A DNA stretch of 64,000 nucleotides from Sporosarcina ureae DSM 2281 (lineage in GTDB: Bacteria; Bacillota; Bacilli; Bacillales_A; Planococcaceae), in contig NZ_AUDQ01000001.1 in assembly GCF_000425545.1 (NCBI RefSeq), forward strand, positions 248,001-312,000, read 5' to 3'. The notes under the pieces are model-generated. The model was not told where the DNA came from. It ran no database searches and saw nothing but the letters and a program-made list of their open reading frames with translations. Positions 42,719 to 53,132 of this stretch are shown one piece after another; position 1 is the first letter of the stretch; each line of letters starts with the position of its first letter. The position numbers and the translations under genes are program-made.

Positions 42719-44653
42719 CTAAGAAGTAGGTGCCTTGATGTGTGAAATATAACGCCAGCGGATTAGATAGAAATAGAATATCTGCATCAGCGCAAAGCCC
42801 GCCAGCACAAGCGCTAGCTCCTTGACAATCGAAATTTCAGCGAGCGCATCCCAGATCACCTGCAGGGACATAAACGCAAACACACTGTGGATGAACGACA
42901 CACCCCACGGGAAGAAAAACTGCGGAATCAATTGCCGATTGACGATCTTTGTAAACTCCCTATCCGTCATCCCAATCCGCTGCAACACCGCATACTGCCG
43001 TCGATCGTAGCTGAGCGACGTATACAAACGGAAATAGATAAAACTACCAGACGCCAGGAAAAATACGCCTGCCAGCAATAATCCGATAAACAACAGCAAC
43101 GAAAACGTCATACGGATATGCGAGTAATTCAACCCTGGATTCTCAAACTCATAGCGCACCGGATCGCGGTGTTCGAGCATGAGCCCCGCCAGCACTTGGG
43201 CATGGATAGACAATCCGATTTCCCGCGTCTCTTGCCAGTCCCGTACGTTAAACGCATAATAATTAAACGCCAGTGCATCGACGCCCGCTTGTTCTTCAAT
43301 TCGGTCGAAGTCCAAATGATTGACGACGATCGTATTAAGCCCAAGCGCATTTGGCGGAAACAGTTTATACGGATAGACGCCTTCGATTTCGAGTGAGACG
43401 CTGCTATCAGCCAGTTCGGTGTTGACTGACTCTGTCGACAACTGATTAGCGGCGGCTGCTGTTGCAGGTAAGAACAACGCGTGTCCACTTTGTAAGGAAA
43501 GCGGCTTTTCCCCGAAGGTTGCGGCCAATTCATTCAGATCAGATAGCTTGACGATATTGACTTTATTCTTAGTATAAGAAGATTGCTGTTCCAGCACACG
43601 AAATCGTACAGCCCAGTAATCAAGACCTTGTTGGTCGAGTTCATTGGTCAATTTCGCAATATGTTGATACTCGTAATCATTATGCGGCAAGCTTTTATAA
43701 ATAAGCCCGAGTGGATTCACTTCACGGTATTGCGAAGCGAATGACGTTAACGACGCCAGAATACCGACTGACATGAACGCTATTGTCGAAACGATCGTCA
43801 CGATGAAGAACATCCGTGCATTTTCTTTTAACCGAACGATGCTTTCCGAGATCGAGATCATCCAGAAGTCCCGCCAAAAAATTTTCTTTTGCCGTCGCAG
43901 TGCATGTAAAACGAGTGGTAAGGTGTCTGTAAAAAAGTAATACGTTCCGACTGTGAGGAGTGGCGGTAGCAAGAAGAACAGACTAATGATGCTCGAGCGT
44001 GAGACGAATGCAGCCATCGCGTAGGCGAGCAATAATAGCACAACGCCGAAGATCCCACGGCTTTTCGAGTACGAATAAACCGATTGCACGGCCATATCCC
44101 CATTTAATAAGTCCGATACTTGCCCTTGCTGAATGAATACGGGTGCGATATATGAAATGATAGCGAATAAACTAAGGAATGCACCCATCGTCAGCACGAA
44201 TGGTTTCCAAGATAAATAAAGCGGTAAAACTGGAATTTGTACAATCGCTTTGACAATCATGAAGAAGAACTTTGAAAACATGAAGCCGAGGAAAATTCCG
44301 CTGATGATCGATGCAAACCCAAGCAACATCGTCTCGATGAAAATGAGGCGATGCAACTGGCGCTTTGCCATTCCGAGAAGCAATAACACACCGAACTCTT
44401 TTGATCGCGCCTGCAAAAATGCACGCATCGAATAAAACAGGAAAAACAGTGTGAAGATAAATAGAATGATTTCCGCTATGCCCATACCGAGCGTTGAAAT
44501 CTCTTTTAGAAAGGTGTTTTCAATCGACGGATGGAACAGCAACATCGAATAGAGGAAAAACACCATGACGGAAAATACACTCGCCATGAAGAATGCGGCG
44601 TAGACTCGGCGGTTACGAAGGACGTTACGGTAAGCGAACTGTCGAAAAGTCAT
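42719..44653 (-). CDS. Bce-type ABC transporter permease
   Basis: 644 residues with about ten membrane helices and a ~200-residue extracellular domain (about residues 305-500) between helices 7 and 8, the layout of BceB/VraG permeases. N-terminal FRQFAYRNVLRNRRVYAAFF is typical. The extracellular domain is thought to contact peptide antibiotics such as bacitracin. Its start overlaps the ATPase gene by 29 nt. It completes a four-gene regulator-kinase-ATPase-permease unit. Confidence 0.88.
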   Translation of the reverse strand: MTFRQFAYRNVLRNRRVYAAFFMASVFSVMVFFLYSMLLFHPSIENTFLKEISTLGMGIAEIILFIFTLFFLFYSMRAFLQARSKEFGVLLLLGMAKRQLHRLIFIETMLLGFASIISGIFLGFMFSKFFFMIVKAIVQIPVLPLYLSWKPFVLTMGAFLSLFAIISYIAPVFIQQGQVSDLLNGDMAVQSVYSYSKSRGIFGVVLLLLAYAMAAFVSRSSIISLFFLLPPLLTVGTYYFFTDTLPLVLHALRRQKKIFWRDFWMISISESIVRLKENARMFFIVTIVSTIAFMSVGILASLTSFASQYREVNPLGLIYKSLPHNDYEYQHIAKLTNELDQQGLDYWAVRFRVLEQQSSYTKNKVNIVKLSDLNELAATFGEKPLSLQSGHALFLPATAAAANQLSTESVNTELADSSVSLEIEGVYPYKLFPPNALGLNTIVVNHLDFDRIEEQAGVDALAFNYYAFNVRDWQETREIGLSIHAQVLAGLMLEHRDPVRYEFENPGLNYSHIRMTFSLLLFIGLLLAGVFFLASGSFIYFRLYTSLSYDRRQYAVLQRIGMTDREFTKIVNRQLIPQFFFPWGVSFIHSVFAFMSLQVIWDALAEISIVKELALVLAGFALMQIFYFYLIRWRYISHIKAPTS

Positions 44654-45404
44654 TCACATTCCCTCCAAGTAACGACAACACATTCAAGATCCGCTGGAAA
44701 AATGTTTGCCGGCGTTCGTCTTTATAAATTTCATTGAAAAACTCACCGTCTTTAATGAACAATACGCGGTCACAGTAACTCGCAGCAATCGGGTCGTGCG
44801 TCACCATAATGATTGACGTCTTTTCATGCTGGTTAATATGCTCGAGTAATTCGAGTACATCTTTCGCTGATTTGGAATCCAGATTTCCTGTCGGCTCATC
44901 CGCTAATACAATGCTCGGCTGATGGATGAGCGCCCGTCCTATCGCGGTACGCTGTGCTTGTCCACCTGATAGTTCATCAGGTCGGCGCTCCAAAATATCT
45001 CCCAAGTTCAGCTTTTGTGCCATATCTTCTACCCGCTTTTTCATCTCTTCAACAGGTAATCCATCAAGCGTTAACGGCAATACAAGATTTTCTTCCACCG
45101 TCAGCATTTGCAGTAAATTGATTTCCTGAAAGACGAAACCAATTTGCCGTCTGCGGAATAAAGCTATTTGATTTTGACTGAGCTTTTCTGGTTCCACGCC
45201 TCCAATGACAATCTTGCCATAGGTTGGAATATCCGTCGCCATCAATAAGTTCAGCAACGTCGTCTTGCCACTACCCGACGGACCCATAATGGCAACGAAC
45301 TCCCCTTCTTGCACATCGAAGTCCAATTGATTCAGTGCACGATGTATAACTTTTCCTTCATAGATCTTCGTTACATCTTCCATCTTAACGACCGGTTGTG
45401 TCAT
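44625..45404 (-). CDS. Bce-type ABC transporter ATP-binding protein
   Basis: 259 residues from the ATG at 45404. Walker A GPSGSGKTTLLN, Q-loop FVFQEINLL, signature LSGGQAQRTAIGRAL, Walker B IVLADEPTGNLDS, H-loop MVTHDP. BceA class. It overlaps the kinase gene by 20 nt and the permease gene by 29 nt, so the module is tightly coupled. Confidence 0.93.
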   Translation of the reverse strand: MTQPVVKMEDVTKIYEGKVIHRALNQLDFDVQEGEFVAIMGPSGSGKTTLLNLLMATDIPTYGKIVIGGVEPEKLSQNQIALFRRRQIGFVFQEINLLQMLTVEENLVLPLTLDGLPVEEMKKRVEDMAQKLNLGDILERRPDELSGGQAQRTAIGRALIHQPSIVLADEPTGNLDSKSAKDVLELLEHINQHEKTSIIMVTHDPIAASYCDRVLFIKDGEFFNEIYKDERRQTFFQRILNVLSLLGGNVNDFSTVRLP

Positions 45405-46407
45405 TTGGTTGTTCACCCGCCTCTCCGTCTGTAAATAGTAATGCAATCGTCGTGCCTTCACCTTGTTTGGAAGATATCGTCAGTTGGTGGCCCAGTTTCT
45501 CACAGACTTCGGACGCAATATACAGCCCCATGCCCGTCGATTCACCGGACAATCTGCCGTTTTCTCCTGTGAAGAATGCTTTCGTCACACGATGTAAGTC
45601 GGATGCCGGTATTCCGATCCCTTCATCGATGATCTCAAGACACAGCCCTTCTTGAAGCTGCACTGCATTGACATGAATTTTCTTGCCTTTTTCAAATGTA
45701 TATTTCACTGCATTCGTAATGAATTGATTGAGCATGAACTTGATCCATTTCCGGTCGGTCGCAACCGTTAAGTGCTCCTCGACGTTCAGCACGGGAAACA
45801 GGCCGTTTGCAATGAAAAGTCGTTTGTTGTCATTGAGCACTTCTTGCAACACTTGCCGAAGCAATAGCCGCTCAATTTGCATATCTTCTTCAAACGTTTC
45901 AAGCCGTGCATTGACCAGGACGATTTCCAATCCGTTTTGGATGCGCCCCACTTCCTGCTCGATACTCTTCTTATCGACTTCATCTTCTTGTAATAATAAA
46001 TTAATGACCGAGATCGGCGTTTTCATTTGATGTACCCATTGATTCATGAAATGCAAATGACGATTTTGTCTATTATATAATGTCTGTACTTCATGCTGGT
46101 ACAGGCGATATAATTCACGCGTAAATTCTATCGTCTTTTTATGTTCAGGAGTCATGACGTGCCGTATCAACGCATCTTCCATCTGCTTCGGTTTTTCAAC
46201 GATTCTCGCATAATACGTACGCCGCATGATGTATTTCGCTCCCAAATAGCCCGCCGTAAGTAAGATACTCATCGCGACCGAATAGATCGCCGTGTTCGGA
46301 CTGCGGAAGCCGTCAAGCCAAAACAATAGTAGAATGAACGATACGAGTCCGATTTGAAACAACATGAACGGTACATGCTCTTTAACGAACAGTGTGAAAG
46401 CTTTCAT
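45385..46407 (-). CDS. BceS-type intramembrane-sensing histidine kinase
   Basis: 340 residues. Two membrane helices within residues 12-60 with almost no external loop, the mark of intramembrane-sensing kinases. Phosphoacceptor His126 in VHQMKTPIS, N-box NQFITNAVKYT, G-boxes DEGIGIP and GMGLYIA. Such kinases sense the flux of their ABC transporter rather than the drug. It overlaps the regulator stop (TAATG). Confidence 0.92.
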   Translation of the reverse strand: MKAFTLFVKEHVPFMLFQIGLVSFILLLFWLDGFRSPNTAIYSVAMSILLTAGYLGAKYIMRRTYYARIVEKPKQMEDALIRHVMTPEHKKTIEFTRELYRLYQHEVQTLYNRQNRHLHFMNQWVHQMKTPISVINLLLQEDEVDKKSIEQEVGRIQNGLEIVLVNARLETFEEDMQIERLLLRQVLQEVLNDNKRLFIANGLFPVLNVEEHLTVATDRKWIKFMLNQFITNAVKYTFEKGKKIHVNAVQLQEGLCLEIIDEGIGIPASDLHRVTKAFFTGENGRLSGESTGMGLYIASEVCEKLGHQLTISSKQGEGTTIALLFTDGEAGEQPNDTTGR

Positions 46408-47105
46408 TAGGCTTCCGACTCCGGCATGAAGCGATACCCCGCACCACGCACCGTTTCAATCCAAGACCGCACATCATAATCGGTCAATTTCTTGCGCACT
46501 CTGGCCATATTGACGTTGAGTGTATTTTCATCGACGAATGACTGGTCATCCCACAGTTCTTCGAGTAACCTTTCGCGCGACACAACTTTCGGAGACTCGC
46601 CCATTAGCAATTCCAAAATGACACACTCTTTCTTCTGAAGCGGAATTTCTTCCTTGCCTTTTTGTAACGTCATCCGTTCTATATATAACGTCAGATCACC
46701 TGATGCAATCATGCGCTCCGACTGATTCGGTGAGTATTCCCCGAACGAACGACGCAAATGGCTTTTAATTTTCGCCAATACAATTTCATAATGGAATGGC
46801 TTCGTAATGAAATCATCGCCACCATTTTCGAGCGCAAAAACTTGATCCATATCACCAGAGCGTGCCGAGATGAATATAATCGGACACATCGTATGTTGAC
46901 GTAGCTGACGGCACCAATAGTAGCCATCGTAAACCGGCAAGTTGATATCTAAAAGCACTAAATGCGGATTATACGCGTTACATTCTTCGACGACTCGGTC
47001 AAAGTCCTGAATAATTGCGACTTCATATTGATATTTTTCAAGCGTTCCCGCTAGCAGTTGGGCAATTTTCAAATCATCTTCTACAATAAATATTCGATGT
47101 TTCAC
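46407..47105 (-). CDS. BceR-type response regulator (OmpR family)
   Basis: 232 residues. Receiver domain with Asp53 in VLLDINLPVYDG, the switch Ser/Thr and Lys in FISARSGD and DDFITKPFHYE, and a C-terminal winged helix (RERLLEELWDDQSFVDENTL, VRGAGYRF). It should activate its own transporter operon in the presence of cell-wall-active peptides. Confidence 0.92.
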   Translation of the reverse strand: MKHRIFIVEDDLKIAQLLAGTLEKYQYEVAIIQDFDRVVEECNAYNPHLVLLDINLPVYDGYYWCRQLRQHTMCPIIFISARSGDMDQVFALENGGDDFITKPFHYEIVLAKIKSHLRRSFGEYSPNQSERMIASGDLTLYIERMTLQKGKEEIPLQKKECVILELLMGESPKVVSRERLLEELWDDQSFVDENTLNVNMARVRKKLTDYDVRSWIETVRGAGYRFMPESEA

Positions 47106-47179
47106 CGTAACTCCTCACTTTCTCGTTATATTCAGTATAACGCATTTCACAGCACACATAAATAAATCCTCGTATACAA

Positions 47180-47206
47180 AAACGCATGCCCCGCAAGACA
47201 TGCGCT
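47180..47206 (-). terminator. Terminator after lplJ
   Basis: GCGCATG and CATGCGTTTTT form the stem around a GC-rich loop, with a T run on the minus strand. Confidence 0.65.
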
Positions 47207-47211
47207 GTTCT

Positions 47212-48204
47212 TTAATAGATTACATCCACAAATTCTTCCAGCTTAATACCACCAAGGATTTTCTCAACGTCCATTGACTCGAGTGCTTCCGTGATCGCCT
47301 TACGTTCGTATTTCACACCTACTAAACGATTTTCGATTTCTTGGACTTCGCCAACACCAAAAAAGTCACCGTAGATATTAACGTTTTCTATACTGCCTTT
47401 TTCGACTTGCAAACGAACATCAATGCCACCGACAGGAAAACGTTTGGACTGTTGCAAGTTGAATTTTGGTGAACGTCCGTAATTCCACTCCCAGTTACCA
47501 TAGCGCTCCGCAGACAATTCACGGATTTTCGTCCAGTCTTCATCGGTCAGCACACGATACTCAATATTTTCTTCCCCATCGAACATCGAGTTCAAGATTT
47601 CCTGTCTAAACTGTTCAATGGAGATAGGCTCTTCCAAGAACTCGGAAATGTTCGCGACACGACTGCGAATCGACTTGATTCCTTTTGACTCGATTTTGTC
47701 TTTCCTCACTTTAAGTGAATTCACGACACCTTCCATATCTGTATCAAACAATAACGTCCCATGACTAAACATACGATCCTTTGTAGCAAACTGTGCATTC
47801 CCTGAGATTTTACGTCCATCAATCAAAATATCGTTACGACCAAGCAATTCCGCTTTGACCCCCATTTTAGCCAGCGCATCTGTTACAGGCTCTGTGAACT
47901 TCTTAAAGTTACGGAATGATTCCCCATCGTCTTTCGTAATGAAACTGAAGTTTAAGTTTCCTTTATCATGATACACCGCACCGCCACCAGACAGTCTACG
48001 TACTACGTGAATGCCTTGACGATCGACAAACTCTGTATTGATTTCTTCAACTGTATTTTGGTTCTTTCCAATTATGATAGAAGGTTCGTTGATATAGAAC
48101 AGTAAATACGAATCTTTGTCTACGTCCATCGTATTGAGTACATATTCCTCAATAGCCAGGTTAATACGCGGGTCTGTAATGCCTTGATTATCGATAAATT
48201 TCAT
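47212..48204 (-). CDS. lplJ: Lipoate-protein ligase
   Basis: 330 residues from the ATG at 48204 (GAGGAG 11 nt upstream; the open frame extends 48 non-conserved codons further). Catalytic-domain motifs: NEPSIIIGKNQN, VVRRLSGGGAVYHDKGNLNF, and the Lys in DGRKISGNAQ; the C-terminal accessory domain starts near 250. It attaches free lipoate to E2 and GcvH proteins, including the E2 encoded at 12.5 kb. Confidence 0.92.
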   Translation of the reverse strand: MKFIDNQGITDPRINLAIEEYVLNTMDVDKDSYLLFYINEPSIIIGKNQNTVEEINTEFVDRQGIHVVRRLSGGGAVYHDKGNLNFSFITKDDGESFRNFKKFTEPVTDALAKMGVKAELLGRNDILIDGRKISGNAQFATKDRMFSHGTLLFDTDMEGVVNSLKVRKDKIESKGIKSIRSRVANISEFLEEPISIEQFRQEILNSMFDGEENIEYRVLTDEDWTKIRELSAERYGNWEWNYGRSPKFNLQQSKRFPVGGIDVRLQVEKGSIENVNIYGDFFGVGEVQEIENRLVGVKYERKAITEALESMDVEKILGGIKLEEFVDVIY

Positions 48205-48352
48205 ATTTTCTTCTCTCCTCACAAAATTGCTGCATTTATTTTCAGTTAATTCTTTCAATTCCAAACAGCTAAAACTGCCTGAAAGCCCGTCACAAAAGGC
48301 TTGAATCCATTTTAACAGATAGTTAAATGAATTGTTGACTTTCGGCATCTGT

Positions 48353-48401
48353 TATAATACAATGAGTATATAACAAAGAGTTATACAACAAACAGAAGGG
48401 G
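48353..48401 (+). promoter_or_regulatory. Extended -10 promoter and ribosome binding site of the yhfH-like gene
   Basis: TGTTATAAT (extended -10) at 48350-48358 and AAGGGG at 48396-48401, 10 nt before the ATG at 48412. Confidence 0.5.
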
Positions 48402-48411
48402 ATTGATAAAT

Positions 48412-48537
48412 ATGGTAGAAAGCATCGTAGAATTTTTCAAGAACTTGCCGGCGAAGGTTTGTGTGACATGTGGAACTGAAATTGAAGAGCAGCACGAGTG
48501 TTACTCTAATCAATGTAATCATTGCAACGTAAAGTAA
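48412..48537 (+). CDS. yhfH: YhfH-family zinc-ribbon mini-protein
   Basis: 41 residues: MVESIVEFFKNLPAKVCVTC, GTEIEEQHECY, then CNHC. Four cysteines in two CxxC pairs (VCVTC, QCNHC) should bind one zinc. The pattern NLPxKxCxxCGxxIEEQxECY matches B. subtilis YhfH, which also sits beside lplJ. Function unknown. Confidence 0.8.
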   Translation: MVESIVEFFKNLPAKVCVTCGTEIEEQHECYSNQCNHCNVK

Positions 48538-48671
48538 AACAAAACTTTCATTCGGCGAATATTCCTATATTCGCTTTTTTTGTGCGGAAATACATACATA
48601 AATTGAGCAGCTCGCCCATTGTGCTAGGCCAACCGCGCTTTCCAGACAAATCCACTCGCCATACAACATAA

Positions 48672-48705
48672 AAAAATCCGCACAACAATTGTTGTACGGA
48701 TTTTT
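48672..48705 (-). terminator. Terminator of the hem operon
   Basis: AAATCCGTACAACA and TGTTGTGCGGATTT form a long stem with a T run after hemY. Confidence 0.85.
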
Positions 48706-48710
48706 CTAGG

Positions 48711-50126
48711 TTATTTAAACAGCTTCGCCAATACGTGATCTTTCGCGGCGACTCCTTGATCGATACAGTCAGGTAGACCGACTCCATTATAGGAGGCGCC
48801 AGCCAGCTCGACCATTGGAAACTCCGATTGCACTTCTTCCCGCGCACGTAAAACCTTCTCTTTATGACCTACGCGGTATTGCGGTCTGTCCTCTTTCCAG
48901 CGTGTAATAATACAGAAATCAGGTTCACCTTCGAGCCCAAGAATTTCTTTCATATCTTGGCGAACAATCTTTTCGATCTCAGCATCCGGTAAGTCGACAA
49001 TCGCTTCTTCCCCAACGCGTCCAACGAATGCTCGCACCATGACTTTATCGTCTGGTGTTGTCGTTGGCCATTTACGATCGACGAGTGTACATGCGGTAAT
49101 CGAATGATTACTACTGCGTGGTACTAAGAAACCTGTTCCATCGATATCGCTCTTCATCGCACTCTTCGGGTAACCTAGTGCGACCGTTGCCACAGATGTC
49201 ATCGGAATCGTTCCTAGTTCTTTCAACAGTCCATGCGGCTCAAATAAACGGCTCGCTACTACGTGGCTAGTCGACATGATGACTGCATCTGCTACGACTT
49301 GCTGCTGATCATTCAATGTCAGAACGGCACGGTCGTCTTGTTTCACTATTTTCGTGACACGCGTCTGTTTCATAACGTGGACATCAGTCAGTTGCTCTTC
49401 CAATGCTTCGATCAATGAATCCAGACCATTTTTAAATGTATGGAAAGCACCCATTTTCTTCGAACTATGACTATTTTTTTGCGGTAGCTGTTTAGGAGTA
49501 GTCTTCCTCATTCCTAAAATTAAGCTACGATAATTTTTTTCCACTTCATAAAACTGTGGGAAAGTCGATTCCAGGCTCATATGATCGATATCGCCGGCAT
49601 AGACGCCCGACAATAATGGCTCTATTAGATTTTCCACCACTTCTGTACCAAAGCGTCGACGGAAAAACTTACCGAGCGACTGATCTCCAGTTACTTCAGA
49701 ACGTGGTAATACAAAGTCACCTGCCGCACGTATTTTACCGCTTAAACTGAATAAACCTGACGTAACGAAGGGTTTGATTTCAGTCGGTACACCCATGACA
49801 GCACCTGCTGGGATTTTGTGCATCTGATTATGCAGCAATATATAGGCTTGCCCTGTTGCGTTACGCACAAGCTGATCATCTATACCCAGGTCAGTCGCTA
49901 ATTGGTCTACACTTTTTTTACGGATCAAAAAGGAATCGGGACCGCGTTCGATTACATAGCCGTCTCGACGGACTGTTCGGATTTTTCCACCTAGTTCTGT
50001 TGAAGCTTCAATCATGATGATGTCTATGGGAAGTCCTTGTTCACGGGCATCTTTTTGCATATAATACGCTGCAGCGAGACCTGTGATGCCGCCGCCGATT
50101 ATGACAACTTTTTTTCGTTCACTCAT
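48711..50126 (-). CDS. hemY: Coproporphyrinogen III oxidase, HemY/CgoX
   Basis: 471 residues from the ATG at 50126. FAD-binding GGGITGLAAAYYMQ at the N-terminus, EASTELGGKIRT, and the C-terminal SYNGVGLPDCIDQG. In Gram-positives this flavoprotein oxidises coproporphyrinogen III to coproporphyrin III. A GTG at 50138 is an alternative start with a poor Shine-Dalgarno. Last gene of hemE-hemH-hemY. Confidence 0.93.
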   Translation of the reverse strand: MSERKKVVIIGGGITGLAAAYYMQKDAREQGLPIDIIMIEASTELGGKIRTVRRDGYVIERGPDSFLIRKKSVDQLATDLGIDDQLVRNATGQAYILLHNQMHKIPAGAVMGVPTEIKPFVTSGLFSLSGKIRAAGDFVLPRSEVTGDQSLGKFFRRRFGTEVVENLIEPLLSGVYAGDIDHMSLESTFPQFYEVEKNYRSLILGMRKTTPKQLPQKNSHSSKKMGAFHTFKNGLDSLIEALEEQLTDVHVMKQTRVTKIVKQDDRAVLTLNDQQQVVADAVIMSTSHVVASRLFEPHGLLKELGTIPMTSVATVALGYPKSAMKSDIDGTGFLVPRSSNHSITACTLVDRKWPTTTPDDKVMVRAFVGRVGEEAIVDLPDAEIEKIVRQDMKEILGLEGEPDFCIITRWKEDRPQYRVGHKEKVLRAREEVQSEFPMVELAGASYNGVGLPDCIDQGVAAKDHVLAKLFK

Positions 50127-50154
50127 GTCCTTTTTCACTCCGATCCAATCGAAT

Positions 50155-51093
50155 TCATTTTGTTGCGTGCAATTGATCCATTACCGCATCTGCCATCGCA
50201 TCAATGAATAAAGGATCGGTGTTCGGCATAGCAGGTCTGTGGTACGCTGCGCCGATATCATCACATACTACTTTACACTCGTAGTCGTTATCGTACAGAA
50301 CTTCCAAGTGATCTGAAACGAATCCAACTGGTGTGTAAACGAATGATGTATATCCTTTCGTTTCAAACAGTTCACGTGTGAGATCTTGTACGTCCGGACC
50401 TAACCAAGGATCAGGGGTTTGCCCTTCACTTTGCCAGCCGAGTGCGTATGTTTTTACGCCTGCTGCTTCCGTAATCATTTCTGCAGTTTCTTTCAACTGA
50501 TCAGCGTATGGGTCACCGTTAGCCAGAATCTTTTCCGGTAACGAGTGAGCCGAGACGATCAAGCATGAATTGTTGCGCTCAGTCTCGTCCATCGCGTCAT
50601 AGGTTTGACGCAATTGGTTCGCCCAGTACTCGATGAATTTCGGTTGCTTGTACCAGCTTTCAACTGAAGTAAGTGTAATCCCGTGCTTGTCTGCTTCCTC
50701 TTTCGCGCGACCGTTGTATGATTTAACGGAGAACGTAGAGAAATGTGGTGCCAATACAATGGATGCAGCTTCCGTAATACCATCTTCATGCATTTTTTGT
50801 ATGGCATCTTCCACGAATGGTGCAATATGCTTCAGACCTACATATACTTTGAATTCAATTTCGTCTTGTGCTTCGTTCAAACGCGCGCCTAGTGCGTTCG
50901 CTTGATCGTCCGTAATCCGCGCAAGTGGTGAAATGCCTCCGATTGCCTCATAGCGATTGCGAAGATCTTCTACTTGTTCCGGAGCCGGCGGACGGCCTCT
51001 ACGGATATGCGTGTAATACGGTACTAGATCGTCATAGGAGTTTGGTGTACCGTACGCCATAACGAGTAAGCCCATTTTCTTTTTCGTCATCAT
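50155..51093 (-). CDS. hemH: Coproporphyrin III ferrochelatase, HemH/CpfC
   Basis: 312 residues from the ATG at 51093 (GAGGTG upstream). [26 protein letters not shown], the catalytic His region [10 protein letters not shown] and the C-terminal [14 protein letters not shown] with the metal-site Glu. It inserts iron into coproporphyrin III. Second gene of the hem operon. Confidence 0.93.
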   Translation of the reverse strand: MMTKKKMGLLVMAYGTPNSYDDLVPYYTHIRRGRPPAPEQVEDLRNRYEAIGGISPLARITDDQANALGARLNEAQDEIEFKVYVGLKHIAPFVEDAIQKMHEDGITEAASIVLAPHFSTFSVKSYNGRAKEEADKHGITLTSVESWYKQPKFIEYWANQLRQTYDAMDETERNNSCLIVSAHSLPEKILANGDPYADQLKETAEMITEAAGVKTYALGWQSEGQTPDPWLGPDVQDLTRELFETKGYTSFVYTPVGFVSDHLEVLYDNDYECKVVCDDIGAAYHRPAMPNTDPLFIDAMADAVMDQLHATK

Positions 51094-51114
51094 TTTCACC
51101 TCATGGTTGGATTG

Positions 51115-52158
51115 TTATTTCGAACGTAATTCTCTACTATAGTCATGTACGAAAGCTGTTAAGCGTTTCAATGTTGCAGGTTTTACGTCAGGGAACACAC
51201 CATGGCCTAAGTTGAAGATGTGGCTACCGTGTTCTACACCTTGTTCAACAATAAGCTTTGCACGTTCTTCGATGACGGACCAGTCTGCCAGTAACATGGA
51301 TGGATCCAAGTTTCCTTGCAATGGCTTTGTCAAACCGCGTTCACCCGCTTCTTTGATAGACAAGCGCCAATCCAGTCCTACTACGTCGACTGGTAGGTCA
51401 TGCCATTCATTCGCCAAGTGGCTTGCGCCGACTCCGAATGTAATCAATGGAATATTTAATTTACGCAGTTCCGAGAAAATACGAGTCATTGTAGGTTTAA
51501 TGAAGATTCGGTAATCCGATACATTCAATGCGCCTACCCACGAATCAAATATTTGCACAGCTTTCACGCCTGCGTTAACTTGTGCTTGGATATAACTAAT
51601 CGTCATATCAGCTAACTTATCCATCAATGCGAACCAAGCTTGTGGCTCAGATACCATGAAGGACTTTGTCAGGTTATAGCTCTTTGAAGGACCGCCTTCG
51701 ATCATATAACTCGCAAGTGTAAACGGTGCGCCTGCGAAACCGATTAGTGGTACATTCAATTGCTCCTGTGTCAGCAATTTTATCGTATCCAACACGTAAG
51801 GAACTTGCTCTTCTGCTGAAAACTCACCTAAGTTTGCGATGTCTTGTGCAGAACGAATCGGATTTGAGATAACAGGACCTACGCCTGATTTAATCTTTAC
51901 GTCTACTCCGATTCCTACAAGTGGTGTAACAATATCTTTATATAAAATAGCTGCATCTACATCATATTGATCTACAGGAAGCTTTGTTACATACGCACAC
52001 AATTCTGGCTGATGCGTAATTTCTTCCAAGGAGTATTTCTCTTTGATTTTAAGATATTCCGGCTGTGAACGTCCTGCTTGACGCATAAACCAAACGGGCG
52101 TGTGTTCAATTTCCTCGCCTCTCGCAGCACGTAATAACGTATCATTAAAAGTTGACAT
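51115..52158 (-). CDS. hemE: Uroporphyrinogen decarboxylase
   Basis: 347 residues with the substrate-binding signature [19 protein letters not shown] and [27 protein letters not shown], and NLGHGVFPD. It makes coproporphyrinogen III from uroporphyrinogen III. First gene of the operon; AAAGAGGT precedes the ATG. Confidence 0.95.
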   Translation of the reverse strand: MSTFNDTLLRAARGEEIEHTPVWFMRQAGRSQPEYLKIKEKYSLEEITHQPELCAYVTKLPVDQYDVDAAILYKDIVTPLVGIGVDVKIKSGVGPVISNPIRSAQDIANLGEFSAEEQVPYVLDTIKLLTQEQLNVPLIGFAGAPFTLASYMIEGGPSKSYNLTKSFMVSEPQAWFALMDKLADMTISYIQAQVNAGVKAVQIFDSWVGALNVSDYRIFIKPTMTRIFSELRKLNIPLITFGVGASHLANEWHDLPVDVVGLDWRLSIKEAGERGLTKPLQGNLDPSMLLADWSVIEERAKLIVEQGVEHGSHIFNLGHGVFPDVKPATLKRLTAFVHDYSRELRSK

Positions 52159-52453
52159 ATTCAGAGATACCTCTTTCCATTATTTTAATTTCTTTCACGT
52201 AACTCATATACGTTCTCATGATAAACCGTTGACAAGTCAATGTATAGTGAATTGCGCCTTTGTCATAATTTTGTGCTAGGACAACTCACACTTCTGCCAC
52301 GCTTTAGACAATCATTCCTAACTTGCTTGCAACAGACGTGTTTGATTCGGAGGAATTAAGGGAATTACTACATGTAGAATCATACACTAGTAAAGAGTGT
52401 TGTTAAGTTAATTAAGTACAGACGATCGTTACTAGCCAAAGGAGGAACTTTAC

Positions 52454-52963
52454 ATGAATATTTATATGACAACTGGAACGCTGGGTTTTATGGAGAAGAT
52501 CAAAGACCAGCACACTGATGAATCTATACTTTTGATGAATGGCGGCGGCAGTACACTGTTGCTACATGAGACAAATGGCAAGAGCGTATTTCAAACACCA
52601 AGGAAATTTGAAGTAGTAGGTTCTTACGGTAACCTGACAGAACCTGGATTCTTTGCAATGGATAACGTTGCAGTGACAGATGAAGGGAAACCAATTTTCG
52701 AACATCAATACAAGCACCTGGGCGAACAACTGCAAAACATGCCAGGTTTCGTAGCCTTCCGCTTATTGCGTCCTATCGGTTCTGATACGTATACATTGCT
52801 GACAGAATGGACAGATCGACGCTTGTACGATATTTGGTATAACTCTCCAGGTAATCAATTATCCGATAAAACGGTTTTCAAAGATGCCGGTGGTGCTACG
52901 CAACATATCTTCACAAGCGCTCCATACACTACACATTATAAAACACCTACTGAAGAGGTTTGA
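52454..52963 (+). CDS. hmoB: Haem-degrading monooxygenase HmoB-like
   Basis: 169 residues; the C-terminal ABM ferredoxin-like domain has FEHQYKHLGEQLQNMPGFVAF, LLTEWTDRRLYDIWYNSP. Length and gene position (divergent from hemEHY) equal those of B. subtilis HmoB, which opens haem to release iron. AAAGGAGG lies before the ATG. Its stop codon falls inside its terminator stem. Confidence 0.87.
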   Translation: MNIYMTTGTLGFMEKIKDQHTDESILLMNGGGSTLLLHETNGKSVFQTPRKFEVVGSYGNLTEPGFFAMDNVAVTDEGKPIFEHQYKHLGEQLQNMPGFVAFRLLRPIGSDTYTLLTEWTDRRLYDIWYNSPGNQLSDKTVFKDAGGATQHIFTSAPYTTHYKTPTEEV

Positions 52964-52990
52964 CGTTTCGACGTCAGACCTTCTTTTTTT
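52953..52990 (+). terminator. Terminator overlapping the end of hmoB
   Basis: GAAGAGGT-TGACGT and ACGTCA-ACCTTC form a stem around TTCG, followed by T8. The last three codons and TGA of hmoB are part of the stem. Confidence 0.85.
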
Positions 52991-53132
52991 TGTTAAACGA
53001 CGTCTAACCTACCATTTTTCATTCGTTTCAGTTGCCAGAAATTTCAAAACTCGTAGTTTGCGATATGGCTGACCCCTTGCTATACTAAACGAATTGATTG
53101 ACTTATTTGTCTATTAGAAAGGGGTTTTATTA